The position numbers and the translations under genes are program-made. From Gerris lacustris (Eukaryota > Arthropoda > Insecta > Hemiptera > Gerridae): a stretch of 64,000 bases of DNA. Of the stretch, positions 25,456 through 37,000 are shown in pieces. Every line of letters begins with the position of its first letter. The first letter of the stretch is position 1. The notes below the pieces were generated by a model. That model was not told the origin of the DNA, made no database searches, and worked only from the letters and a program-made list of their open reading frames with translations. The stretch is taken from positions 50,098,024 to 50,162,023 of the forward strand of contig OX578285.1 in NCBI GenBank assembly GCA_951217055.1, given 5' to 3'.

Positions 25456-26091
25456 ACACTGTTCTGCAAAAAAAAAGCTTCAGAATGAAAATGTCCTTTT
25501 CTATGTGAAATACTTATGTGCTGAATCTGAATCTGAAGTCAAAATTTCTCCTATACGTACAGTTTTCCCGGAAAATGCGACTAAAGTTCAGAAAAATAGT
25601 GTTTTGGGGGGTTTTCGACCCAATTTTTTGCCCAAAAAAATTTCGTAAAAAAAATATACATATATATATTGGGTGTCTGAATATCTTCAAACCATGACGA
25701 ACACGATTCTAAAGTCAAAACAAATCTGCTAACCTCATTTTTTAAAGAAAATTGAAAAATAAGAAACAAAGAAATTGATTTTTTCCTCGAATTGGGTTTT
25801 TGTATTTCTATTACTTTTTCAGTTATATAACAAATGTTTTGTGACTTTCTTCTGACATTTTACGCCCAATACATATATATTTTTTTTTTTTACGAAATTT
25901 TTTTGGGCAAAAAATTGGGTCGAAAACCCCCAAAAACACAATTTTTCTGAACTCTAAGTACATTTTCCGGGAAAACTGTACGTATAGGAGAAATTTTGAC
26001 TTCAGATTCGGATTCAGCAACCTCGAAAACATAAAGTACAGATAAAATTTTCTTGGAGGCTGAAAATTGGTTAAATTTTGCAGAACAGTGT
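25456..26091. mobile_element. Inverted-repeat element with ~220-bp arms
   Basis: The left arm starts ACACTGTTCTGCAAAA and the right arm ends TTTTGCAGAACAGTGT. Matching continues through TCTGAATCTGAAGTCAAAAT, TCTCCTATACGTACAGTTTT and CGACCCAATTTTTTG to about 25675, against 25866. The open frames in both arms are mirror images of the same repeat and do not support a gene. Confidence 0.8.
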
Positions 26092-26409
26092 TATTCACTG
26101 TTTATGTGATTAAACAAATAATATAATATATAACAAAGTAAAAAGATTAATTACATACCTAAAAATAAGTATACTATAAGAGTAGAAGGTCCACCAGAAT
26201 TATTAACATAATGATAACTGAGAAAATTGCACTAGAATTACATTAGTTTTTATATTTAAAAAAATTTCACAAATTACTGGCAAAAAAAAAAAGTGGATAT
26301 AAAAGACTAGAGACATGGGAATAAGTAGATGTATTTATAATAAACCAAAACTATGTTTTCGCTCTTAAATTTTTAAGGAGGTTGGCTGAAAAGATGTCGG
26401 TCTTAAATG

Positions 26410-26446
<37 letters not shown>
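26410..26446. repeat. 37-base poly-A tract
   Basis: Homopolymer. A retroposon tail is possible, but the preceding 70 bases are not recognisable. Confidence 0.9.
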
Positions 26447-26451
<5 letters not shown>

Positions 26452-26600
26452 AAACTTTTTTCTAACACAGTTTACAGAGTTTTTCATATTCAACTATTCA
26501 TTTAAAGTATACTCTTCCAGTTTTTTCATAATGCTTATAGCATTAACAGATCCGTTCGGATTTATTCACCAGTGTATTATTGTGTATATTTCGAGTGTTA

Positions 26601-26934
26601 TAAGCCTAGTCCACACCAGTAGACACGTTGCGAGACATTTCTGTAGACGGTCTCATAGACTGTCTAGAGAAATGTCTAGCAACGTGTCTATAGACATCTT
26701 CTGAGACCGTCTATGGTCTAGGTCTAGCGTCCACACTTGTAGACACGTTGCGTAACATGCCTAACGTTGCACCATGTCTACCATTTAGAATGGAAAAACC
26801 ATAGACATGCGATTTTGGTCTAGCAAAGAGACCGGAGACGCCGTTTGTCTCAGCCGATGTCTATAGACAAATCGCTAGACATGTCTCTGAGACCAAAATC
26901 GCGCAACATGTCTACTAGTGTGGACAAGGCTTTA
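26601..26934. mobile_element. MITE rich in AGACATGTCTA-type motifs
   Basis: TIRs AAGCCTAGTCCACACCAGTAGACACGTTGCG and its inverse at the right (GTGTGGACAAGGCTT). The interior is saturated with short inverted AGAC/GTCT words, so it can fold extensively. Non-coding. Confidence 0.8.
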
Positions 26935-27432
26935 CACTTTTTAGGTGAACTTCAATTGGATCAAATATGTAAGGATTAACAATCAAGTTTAAACTCAGTT
27001 TGCCATTTTAGTTTCATTAATGGTAAAGGTTGATTCATTACCTTTAACAACTTAAAACTAAATAACCGATGTAGTTATCATGTTCAGTTAAGACAAAGCA
27101 TTTTTCAGATCAACTTCCTACAATGCTTCATACGCAAAAGAAAAAAATAAATAAAAAATAATGATTAATTCATGATAATGTAAATCAGCTGTTTGGAAAG
27201 AGATTTAACTTAATTGGCTATTATCAGACATACTTTTAGCGGCAAAACATTATAATATAAAAGTCATAGAAAGATTAGAGAGTATTCGGCTCTGATAAGG
27301 GGAAGGAATATATGTTTAAATGGATTAAACTGGGTTCCCACGGGGAGTGAACACTCTACAGTGCCACACCAGAGTGAAGACTGTTGTGACCCACGCCTGG
27401 AGGGGGGAAGAAGAGTGAAGTAGCGGAGGACC

Positions 27433-27714
27433 GTGGAGAGTTCACACAGGATAGTGATCACGCTTCACATTTTATCTCAGGGAGCTACCTATGAAAGAGC
27501 TTCTTTAAAATCTCTATTTTTACAATTTGAACAGCTCGAATCATATAAAACTGACACACTGGAATACAACTTTAGAAACTTCATAGTTTCACCGTCTTGC
27601 AATTTAAGAATACGAGCCAATGCCGATGGCTCAGACATAGTTACCTACTACCTTTTAAAACAACGTGAAGAATATAGTATAATATCTCGCAAACTAACAA
27701 GAAATATAATATAG
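27433..27714 (+). CDS. Unrecognised 93-codon open frame inside a TIR element
   Basis: The frame has ordinary amino-acid composition for about 75 residues (LKSLFLQFEQLESYKTDTLE, NADGSDIVTYYLLKQREEYS) before it runs into the tandem repeat that follows. I do not recognise a family. It may be a fragment of a captured or transposon-encoded gene. It has no visible splice or promoter context, and the C-terminal SRKLTRNII is part of the repeat unit, so a functional protein is doubtful. Confidence 0.2.
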   Translation: MESSHRIVITLHILSQGATYERASLKSLFLQFEQLESYKTDTLEYNFRNFIVSPSCNLRIRANADGSDIVTYYLLKQREEYSIISRKLTRNII

Positions 27715-27960
27715 TATAATAATATAGTATAAATATAGTATAATATCACGCAAACTAACAAGAAATATAATATAGTATAAATATAGTATAATATCGCGCA
27801 AACTAACAAGAAATATAATATAGTATAATATTACGCAAACTAACAAGAAATATAACATAGTATAATGTATAATATAGTATTATAGCATAATATAATATAG
27901 TATAAATATAGTATAATATATTTATAAAATAGTATATAATATAGTATAATATATAATAAG
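27665..27960 (+). repeat. AT-rich tandem repeat, ~45-65 bp units
   Basis: Units of GCAAACTAACAAGAAATATA plus a variable number of ATAGTATAAT words; four GCAAACTAACAAG copies (about 27690-27845), then degenerating ATAGTATAATAT. Confidence 0.85.
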
Positions 27961-28465
27961 TAATAATAAAACAAGCAAAGGTTAAAGGTTTCGCGGGTGG
28001 AGGAGAGATAAAAAAAACAAAGTGTTGCCTCTATGAAACGGCTGGGGACTGGAGTATTGACGGCTGAAAATTAAACATGTTTGATATGGAGAGTGAGCGG
28101 TGGTGAACTATCCTCACTCCCGGTGACGTCAGAGGAGAGTTCACTGCGACACGTTCACACGGGTCGAGTTCACTCTACAGTGAGCCACTCTAGAGTCTTC
28201 ACTCCCCTTGGCAACCTGGCTTTATTGAGAGAAAAAGAAAATGCATAACATGATTTACTTTTTACAAAATAATTATATCCTTCCCTAGACTTATTCATTT
28301 GACTTTAAAAAATGTTTTCCATATTACAATGGTACTTTTTGAATGGACGACTAATTAGAGATGTAATAACTGATTTCTGTTGATTTATTTTTGACAGTAA
28401 ATTAGCAGTTTATTAATCAAGATTAATTCAGTATCACAATAATTTTTAATTTAAATCAAATTATA

Positions 28466-28920
28466 ATCTCCGTCTCCCGTTGTTAATAATAATTATAATT
28501 TGATTTAAATTAAAATTTAAACTTTCCGCAGTATGAATACTACCAAAAACTTAAAAATTGAATTTCTAATTGATTGTACTAGGTACAGGGACTAATTGGG
28601 TACTTTATAATAATAAGCGTTATCTCTCGGTCTAGTTCTATTATCGTAAATGTCGATTCCTAAACTTTTTGAAAAATTGAAAGCTTATTTCGGGACTAGG
28701 CATCGTTAACGACAGAGGAATTTATTCTCCAGTGTAGCTTAGTTGGCTAGAGCGCCTATACTGGAAATATAGGAGGCCCGTGGTTCGAATCCCGGTGCTG
28801 GAGTCTATTTTTCTCTGTCTGTCTCCCGTTGTTAATAATAATTATAATTTGATTTAAATTAAAATTTAAACTTTCCGTAGTATGAATACTACCAAAAACT
28901 TAAAAATTGAATTTTACAAT
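28466..28920 (+). repeat. tRNA-like repeat family: body, tRNA-like head, body
   Basis: Order: a tail module (GTTAATAATAATTATAATTT to GTATGAATACTACCAAAAAC), a ~170-bp spacer, a tRNA-like module (28728-28803), CTATTTTTCTCTGTCTGT, then the tail module again. The period between tail modules is 356 bp, so this is a tandem one-and-a-half unit. Other copies lie at 38270-38570 and 61385-62280. Confidence 0.85.
28728..28803 (+). ncRNA. tRNA-like module, anticodon-loop GGA
   Basis: Cloverleaf-like: acceptor TCCAGTG/TGCTGGA with two G-T pairs, A-box TAGCTTAGTTGGCTAGAGCG, anticodon stem CTATA/TATAG with loop CTGGAAA, B-box GGTTCGAATCC. A GGA anticodon would mean serine, but the long variable arm of tRNA-Ser is missing and the T stem has two mismatches. 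Hence a tRNA-derived repeat head, not a functional tRNA. It could still carry a Pol III internal promoter. Confidence 0.65.
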
Positions 28921-29606
28921 AATTTTGAATATATTAAAAAATATTTTACAAGTACCTGCTTGTGTCTATAAATGTCCGCCAAACAAAGAAGTAAGTCTCT
29001 TGTAAAAAAAAGAAAGTTTCAATGTAATATAATGGTTATAGCACTATTAAGGAAAGCTAAGCTTACATAATTAGATTAAGTTCTTCCTCTCTTACAGTCC
29101 ACTAAGGAAAACATAAGATCTCAAAAAAATGCTTAACAGAATAACTAATATCTATAAATAAAAACAAAAGTATGTAACATACACATAAAGATCTTTTATG
29201 AGCTGAGTAAAACAACCAAGTTAAGAAGTCTTTTAGCCATTTAAAATGAACAAACAATTAATATATTGTAACAAATAATTGAAAAATTATCTTAATTTAT
29301 CTAAAAATATTACTTTAAAAAAATGATATAGCTACTAAAACGTATACACATATTTGATTTATTTATTGTATATAAATAGAGGTTTTACATAATGAGGCTA
29401 AAAAGACATTGATTAATAGCTATTACATTCTCTACAGTTAAGAAAGATCGTATCAATATAATTGGTACTGAACAGTTATTTCAAGTTATGAAATAAATGA
29501 TTGATTATAATGACCATTCTACTAGGAATGGCATGGGGGCAGGAAACAGGAGTTGTGCAAATTGATTAAAATCAGTCACAAACATTTGTCTGCTATAATC
29601 ATTTGT

Positions 29607-29608
<2 letters not shown>
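28921..29608. other. Non-coding AT-rich spacer
   Basis: No gene or element recognised. Confidence 0.45.
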
Positions 29609-29949
<341 letters not shown>

Positions 29950-30049
29950 TACACATATGTTCAGGTTGTTTATATGCATTGTTTATCTATGTTTAATTTA
30001 AAATTAGCCATGTTTTAATTTTTGGTGTGGAAAGAAAGAAGTAAATAAA

Positions 30050-30482
30050 TTGGTTATGCGAGAAGTCTCACGTAAAAAGGGTTTCGTTAGTATCGTTAAC
30101 ATGAAATTAGTATAGGGGGGCACAAAATGTTGATGTTTTTTGACAAAATGGCATGAAAAATTAAACACTTTCCACAAGTGTTATATATTTTAGTAATCTA
30201 CTCTTCAATACCTTTCATTTGATACCCCACTCAAAATTTTAAAAAAATATGTTTTTCGTGTGACGTAAATTATCCGCCATTTTGGATTTGAACAGCTGAT
30301 AATTTTGAGTTTGCTATATTTTTACTGTGTGCGCGTCAAAACGATCTTTAATACTGGAAATTTTTATGTTTTTATCTCTTTTGATTCAAAAGTTATTGGA
30401 ATCATACAGAGTGACAGACAGACAAACACAGAAATGAAACTATAAGGGTTTCTTTCTTTGGTTTTACCATCGAAACCCTAAA
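30050..30482 (+). repeat. Dispersed repeat family C, plus copy
   Basis: Matches the reverse complement of about 58795-59185: GGGTTTCG near the left end, then GGGGGG-C-C, 'TTTTTTGACAAAATGGCAT', 'AGCTGATAATTTTGAGTT', 'GTGTGCGCGTCAAA.CGATCTT', a GACAGACAGAC run and terminal CCCTTAT/AAACCC words. Non-coding, probably a non-autonomous transposon. Confidence 0.75.
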
Positions 30483-32192
30483 AATGAAAGCTTGATAAAT
30501 GAATCGGAAATGCTATTCAATTTTTTAAATACTAATTAAAACTAATTATATGAATAATTATTTTAAATTGTTTAGTTTTCTTTTAACTTATTAGCGCCAT
30601 GGGGGAAAAATGAACCATGTTCTAAACGCTAGGTGGTCCTCCATGGAACCACCCTCCTAATTAATTGTAATATTAAATTTTAATTCATTAAATTGAACCC
30701 TTAAACCACCGAGGGTTTAAGGGTTAAAAACTTCCAGGTGAATTGAAATTATGATTTTCTTTTCTTTTCAACTACTAAATCAAAATCTTTGCCCGTGATT
30801 AAATGAAAGTGAAAAGAATAATTGTTTTGATTTTTTTTTAAATATATCCTCTATTGGTTTATTTTATAATTAAAGCTATTTCGTTTAAGTTTGAGAGTTA
30901 GCAGCTATATTAATAATTTTTGTATGTATTTGAAAATAGTATGATTTCTTGTTTTAAAGAAGATGGTTTTTTAAAAAATGGAACTAGAGTTAAATAAAAT
31001 AAGATAATTAAAAAAAAGAAAAGAATGAAAATCACAGTAAAGCTGATAAAGTGTTTAAATCTATAGTACATGAAAGCAGCATGAAACTGTAGAAGACAAA
31101 TGCCTGTTTCCAATAAAATGGCTTTTAAAACAATCCTTATCTACAAAGATGTTTAACACATATTGCTGCACATTAATTATTCCAGAGGAAGGTGTTAGTA
31201 AAATTTGCTAAGATAAAAGAACCTAATATATAATATTCTTACAATTTAACAAAGATAGCTATTTGATCCTTAACAAAATTATCTAAATACAATAATTACC
31301 GTAACAAAAACTATTTACATACTCCTTAAACTATATCAAAAAAATTACCATAGTGGTTTATTCACAAGTAATTAAAAATCACAAAATAGAAACATAAATC
31401 CCCTTACAATTGTGAAATTATATTGTACCGGAACTCAGATATAAAGTTAATTCATACATCCATAATAATAATAATAATAATAAAACCCAAACATTAAGAT
31501 GATGTAGAGGACTTGGTGATGATTACGCAGGGTTTGATGGAAATAAAAGTATGATGATATAGCTTTACAATTTACAAATCCATCCGTTACAATTTATCAA
31601 ATCATACGATTTTTTGAGGTTTCCTTTTTTATTATGCATAACATAACTAAAAAGTTTTAAATTTTACTGACGGGTAGTTTTAGAGATACAGGTGCACTAA
31701 CAATAGACAGAAAGATAAACGGTTTTGCCTACGGACTCAAAAAAGGTAATTAAATAAAAATATTGCCCAGATACGGCGGCCTGGTTAATGTAAAGCCCCT
31801 TATCTAGACTAAAACTTGTTTCTTCTAGAACCACTCTTTATACTTAAATTTCTAATTGAGTCCCATTAATGATAGCGGAAACTCTAATAATAATAAACAG
31901 TTCATCTCTAAAACTTAGACTATTATTTCCACCCAAACCTCCAGAATATTGACTAAAAAGTTGTTGGGGAAATTTATAAATACTCTTTCAAAGCAAGTAG
32001 TTGCCTCTTCTTAAGTTAAAGTCAGTTTAATACTATTTAAAAAAAAAAAAAAAAATAGATATATAGATATCAATGCAACAGTATGAATTTGTCGTAACTA
32101 AATTCATCGTCTCAAAAGAGTTCGCTCACACATTATACATTATAGTGCTTTTTGACTTAACAGTCAGTATAAATGCATTTAAACAGTCGGTC
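30483..32192. other. Non-coding AT-rich spacer
   Basis: Contains a short (ATA)n run near 31461-31483 and an A run near 32040. No gene or transposon was recognised. Confidence 0.45.
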
Positions 32193-32195
32193 TAA

Positions 32196-32492
32196 GGTCC
32201 CATGTACACTAGGACTCCGGTATCCGATTACCGAATGGATTTGTGCATGAGATTCAGTCGCACGGTTTTTTTCCCCTCACTCTCTCCCTTTCTGCTTCCA
32301 CTGGCTTACTTTTTTATTTAAATAAATAGCAAACATGTTGAGTGCACCGAGATTTGGAATCGATAGTCTCAATGAGGTATACCATAATGTGCGGATTTGA
32401 GAATCTCATACGAATCACCTACTGGAATTTTAGTGTGGACTATACCTTTCATTCGTGAATTGTATATCTGAGTGTCTAGTGTGAAAGGAGCC
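32196..32492. mobile_element. MITE with TAA target duplication
   Basis: Ends GGTCCCATGTACACTAG and CTAGTGTGAAAGGAGCC are imperfect inverted repeats with TAA directly on both sides (32193-32195, 32493-32495), fitting a PIF/Harbinger-type target. Non-coding. Confidence 0.6.
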
Positions 32493-32665
32493 TAAATCTT
32501 ACCAGGCAGAGTAATAGAATATACAGAAATTTTTACTAAATTAATTGACATACAATTTGTAACATGTTACAACTAGATTTAAAAGTAATTATCAAAAGAA
32601 ACTGTGTTGAAGGTATAAACCATCAGTTTTATTAATTTACTAGTTACATATTCTAAAGTAAATAA

Positions 32666-32885
32666 GAATATGAAGGTTTCTAGATAATGACTCTGCTAGA
32701 GTCTTGTCATAATAATAATAAGAATATGAAGGTTTCTAGATAACGACTCTGCTAGAGTCTTGTCATAATAATAATAAGAATATGAAGGTTTCTAGATAAC
32801 GACTCTGTAAGAGTCTTGTCATAATAATAATAAGAATATGAAGATTTCTAGATAACAACTCTGCTAGAGTCTTGTCATAATAAGG
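32666..32885 (+). repeat. 56-bp tandem repeat, 4 copies
   Basis: Unit GAATATGAAGGTTTCTAGAT.A.GACTCTGCTAGAGTCTTGTCATAATAATAATAA starts at 32666, 32722, 32778 and 32834, with few substitutions. Each unit contains the inverted pair GACTCT...AGAGTC. Ends near a (TAA)n run at about 32893-32935. Confidence 0.95.
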
Positions 32886-32935
32886 AAAGTCAGTAATAAT
32901 AATAATAATAATAATAATAAGAATAATAATAGAAA

Positions 32936-34077
32936 CTTCCTTTATCAAAATTACAGTATATGCAATAATAAAATGTGAGCCCAGTGCAGTTACGATAAGT
33001 TTAAATAATTAAAATACTGCAATAATGTAGACAGGCCAAGTCAACAGTGGGAAAATAATATTCACCACTCCAGACAACCAAATAACACGGGTTATCAATT
33101 ATTAAAACCTTGCGAGGCTACCTACAGCTTAATATAATGTTAACAGTGTCATAAACATCGATCCATCGATAAATATATTTTACATTATTTATTAATTAAA
33201 ATGTATTAGATATTCGGCTAGGTTTTCTCATGCCGTTGGTCATTTCAAGCTATGAACTCTTTATCATATCATAAATAGTTTAAAGATAAACAGCTCTTCA
33301 AGAGTACTATCGTTCAAAGAGTTCTTATCAATTTGCTACAAGTGTAAAAAATGATTTTACTAAAATTAAGCTAGTAATTGATATTAAAAAAATAACGAGT
33401 TTGAATCTTGTTACATTTCACTTATTTACAGACAACTTAATAAATCCCCATTGATTTAAAAAATTAAAAATAAAAATCTTATAAAATTATAACTTGATTA
33501 ATACGTATAAAAACATCATCTGAGCCCGAAATACCGTAGGTATCATTTAAAAGGTTGTGTCCACCAATAGTTACATTAAGACTTATTTAAAGCAAACATT
33601 TCAGTTAAAAATTGCCAATCGTGTTCTATTCCCAGCGACAAAGTAATTATTATTTAATTAGATTTACATTACTTTTTTGTTTTTGACACGTACAATTTTT
33701 TATTTGGACAATTTCCTAAAGAATTAAAACTCTGTATTAAAAATTATTAACTACATTACAACAATTATAACAATATTAAAGTAATTAATAATAAAAAAAT
33801 AAATAATAAAGCGTAAAATAAGATATTAAAAAAAGTCAGATCCGATTATTTCTAGAGGCAGAATGTAAAAGGTACACTGACATTTACAACAAAGAGATTT
33901 TTAAATTGTTAGAATCTTATTTTAGAGATTTCCAGAAACCGCTAATAATTGTAATTCTATAACGTCAATAAATATCCACAACAATTATTAAAAGTAACAC
34001 AGTAATGTCGAAGAATCACAACGGAACAGAATAATGCCACCCGAGAAAAGCTAGAAAACATACTTTAACGTACCAAG
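32936..34077. other. 3' flank of the GH20 gene
   Basis: The proximal part should be 3'UTR, read on the minus strand. A candidate AATAAA (minus) lies at 33188-33193 and an ATTAAA (minus) at 33653-33658. No other gene seen. Confidence 0.4.
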
Positions 34078-37000
34078 CTAGTTATCGTCAGGCACGCTGA
34101 CGCCGAATCTGTAAAGATCTTTCAAAGGGGGAAACGGTCGTCTGGGCCATATTTTTCTAGCTCTGAGTGAGGTAGAATCTTTTTGAATTTTTTCTAAAGA
34201 TAAAATGTAAGGATAAATATTCTGTTCTACCCATTCCGAAATAGTGAACTCATCGAAAACGTCAAAGAGAGCATCTTTGACAGACCTAGCTAACGTGGTT
34301 ATAGTATGATATATACGAGGGTGTTCCTGCATCAATTCGTCCACCCTCAGCGGAGTCGAAAAATTATGCCTTACATTGTAATCGGTCATCCAGCCTTTAG
34401 CTTTACGTATAGACTGAATCAAGTCGTCCGTTTCTTTTTCCGCACTGTTTAACCTCGATGTTAGTCTAAAGAAAAGATGGCCGGGAAACGGGCAGCGTGA
34501 GTACGAGTCCCAAAGAAATGGGTCCGAATTCAAGTTAAAGAAGGTCGAAGGCCCAAATACTCCGCAACTGAGATGGGTATTCATTTTCGCTCTTAAAGAA
34601 GCATTCATATATCCATGAGACACAGCAAGGAGAGTAACAGCCAAAGAGGGGATTGCAGCAGGCAGAAGTTCACAAAGAACTGAAAAGTGATCATATCTAG
34701 AAAAAAAAAATAAAAAAATAAAGAAAACTTTAAAATAGACTTCAAATTTTAATATAAACTGTTTAGAGTAATTGCACATTTAAATTAATTTGGTTTAAAC
34801 TTCTTAACACAGCAATTTAAAATTAAATTTTTGGAGGAGGGTTGTAATTTAAATTTTATTTCTCACTAAAACTATCTTATGTGAAATCATGGGGTAATCA
34901 CTTAAAGTCTTTTACAAAATAAATCTAATATTAGGATGTATTCTTCAAGAAAAACATAAGAGGAATAGAAAAAGAAAATATTGCCTATGATCCTAGGATG
35001 CCTTGAGACAGTTGGATTTGGTTAAGTTAACTTGATTATAGTTGATATATATATTTAATTTGGGTTTAAATTGTGATTGCGAGGATTTAATAACAAATAG
35101 TGACAGTCTTAGAATAACTATGGATTTTTGAAAAAAAAATTAACCCAAACAATTGACAATAACCACCCTGGTCAGAGTAAAATTATTTTTTAGCAAGAGC
35201 AGGATGGAACAGTACTCTTTTAGTCAGCTTGAAGATGACCCAAGAGGGATCGAAATATTGCAAAAGTGAGCTTTTAATTTTTTTATCTACGATTGATACG
35301 AAATATAAACATTATATCTCTGTTTAGATGCGTAGAAAGTGATTATTTACGTACTTGTATTCATTGCGCATGCGGGTCTCATAGTTCTGAAGAATTCCTT
35401 TTCTTTACCATGCTAGCGCGGTAAAGAAGAGGAATTCTTCAGCTTTACGCACGATTAGCGAGTTTGTTTACATTTAACAAAACTAATTTGCTTTTCTTTT
35501 ATTAAAGTAACTGTTTATATCTAGTTTTTAGTGAAAAACAATGAATGAATCAAGTGGCTTTGACGAAAATGTAGAGAATAATACTCCTCCAGAAATAATT
35601 AATTCGGCAAAAAACACAACTCAAGATTAATGCCTTCTTTATCAAGAGAAGAGATACGAACTTACATACAGCAAGTTTATTTTTTTCTGTATTTATTATT
35701 AAAATTTAACAATCGTAGATAAATTTTTTCCCATAGACCCTACTATCAATAGGAAATATTACCTTTGCCATCCTGTAACTGCAATCCCTTCAAAACCTCC
35801 GGAAAATTTAGGAGCTTCATTACTCATTACTTCAAGCCAACGCATATTATTTTCCAAGTGCCTTTTAATATTCGGAATATAGAGAGTTTCACCAAAAGCA
35901 CCCTTAAAGGCACTGGCGGCCCAAATCTTCGGGAATATTGTAGCATACTTTTCCCATACTGAATAAGAGACAAATCTGTAGACATCTTCAGCATACACCC
36001 ACACCTGTAACAGTAAAATTATATTTAAAAAAATATTTTCCTTTCTTTATTCCCTAATATTTCTTTATTCTAGTTGTTTGTTTCTTTGTCATTAATTATT
36101 TATATAGGTCTTCCAAAAACTAATTTTGCATTTTAAACAAAATGTTTTAGGGCATCATTAAGTTTTGACACGGCTATAGTGGAAAAACTATGAGGTACAT
36201 TGAGTACGTTATGCGCCAATGCATTTTCCAAACCATAAAAACTTCTAATCCAGATTATCTAGATTGCGTTTTGGAAATTTTGAACTAAAAAGTCAATTAA
36301 CATAATATTACATATTTATTTCTAAATGATATGTTTAATTATAAAAATAAAAATTACTTTTAAAAAATGAGTAATCATTAAAAAAAACAAAATCTGTTAT
36401 CACATTATCACACTTGGAATGAAAATGAAAATAATATTATTACTAATAGCTTTAAAACACCTTAGCATGTATTACATACATTAACATCTTTTTAGCAACT
36501 GAAGGAATGCACACGATTTCAGTCAGAAGATTCATCCGAATCGACGCTACTACATCTCACATAAATGTATTTCACTGCTTTCAAATGGTGCTAACAAGTA
36601 AATTCAGAATATTCGGATCAGTTGACAGTTGTTTAGTTATCTTTAGATCTCCCCCATAAGTTGCAGTGACCTCACAAGAACGTTTCCTTCGGAAGATCAC
36701 AATTTTCTCTTCTAACTGTTTCCTCTCATGGTAGTAATCTTTTGATAATTGATTGACTCCATCAGCTTCTGACTTAGACCCCTATGTAGATCCTTTGAAC
36801 AAACCCGGGTTGCAGAAGGTGCTCCCTCTATTAATCTATGCACCCTCTACTCCTTCAACAGTCTGATGCCTTAACAGAATGCCAACACCTTGTTGATGGA
36901 TATCTCTTTTAGTTTCCTTATCGGAATGGTTGCCTCCCCGAAGGTAAGCCATCTGTGATTTAGCAGCCCAGGGCAGCAGCTAATTAGATGTAAGGGAGTT

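Larger units (their letters stand above)
27328..28221. mobile_element. PIF/Harbinger-type non-autonomous element, TTA TSD
   Basis: Left AACTGGGTTCCCACGGGGAGTGAA and right TTCACTCCCCTTGGCAACCTGGCT are inverted repeats, each bordered by TTA (27325-27327, 28222-28224). Subterminal ACTCTACAGTG motifs recur. Contains a 93-codon open frame and an AT-rich tandem array. Confidence 0.72.

Noticed and set aside
28728..28803. Functional tRNA-Ser(GGA)
   Set aside because: No long variable arm, T-stem mismatches, and several equally flawed copies embedded in a longer repeat unit.
34697..34779. N-terminal extension MCNYSKQFILKFEVY of the last GH20 exon
   Set aside because: It lies upstream of a polypyrimidine tract and ttctag acceptor. 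The joined exons give the conserved GWQRYDHF junction, so this is intron.
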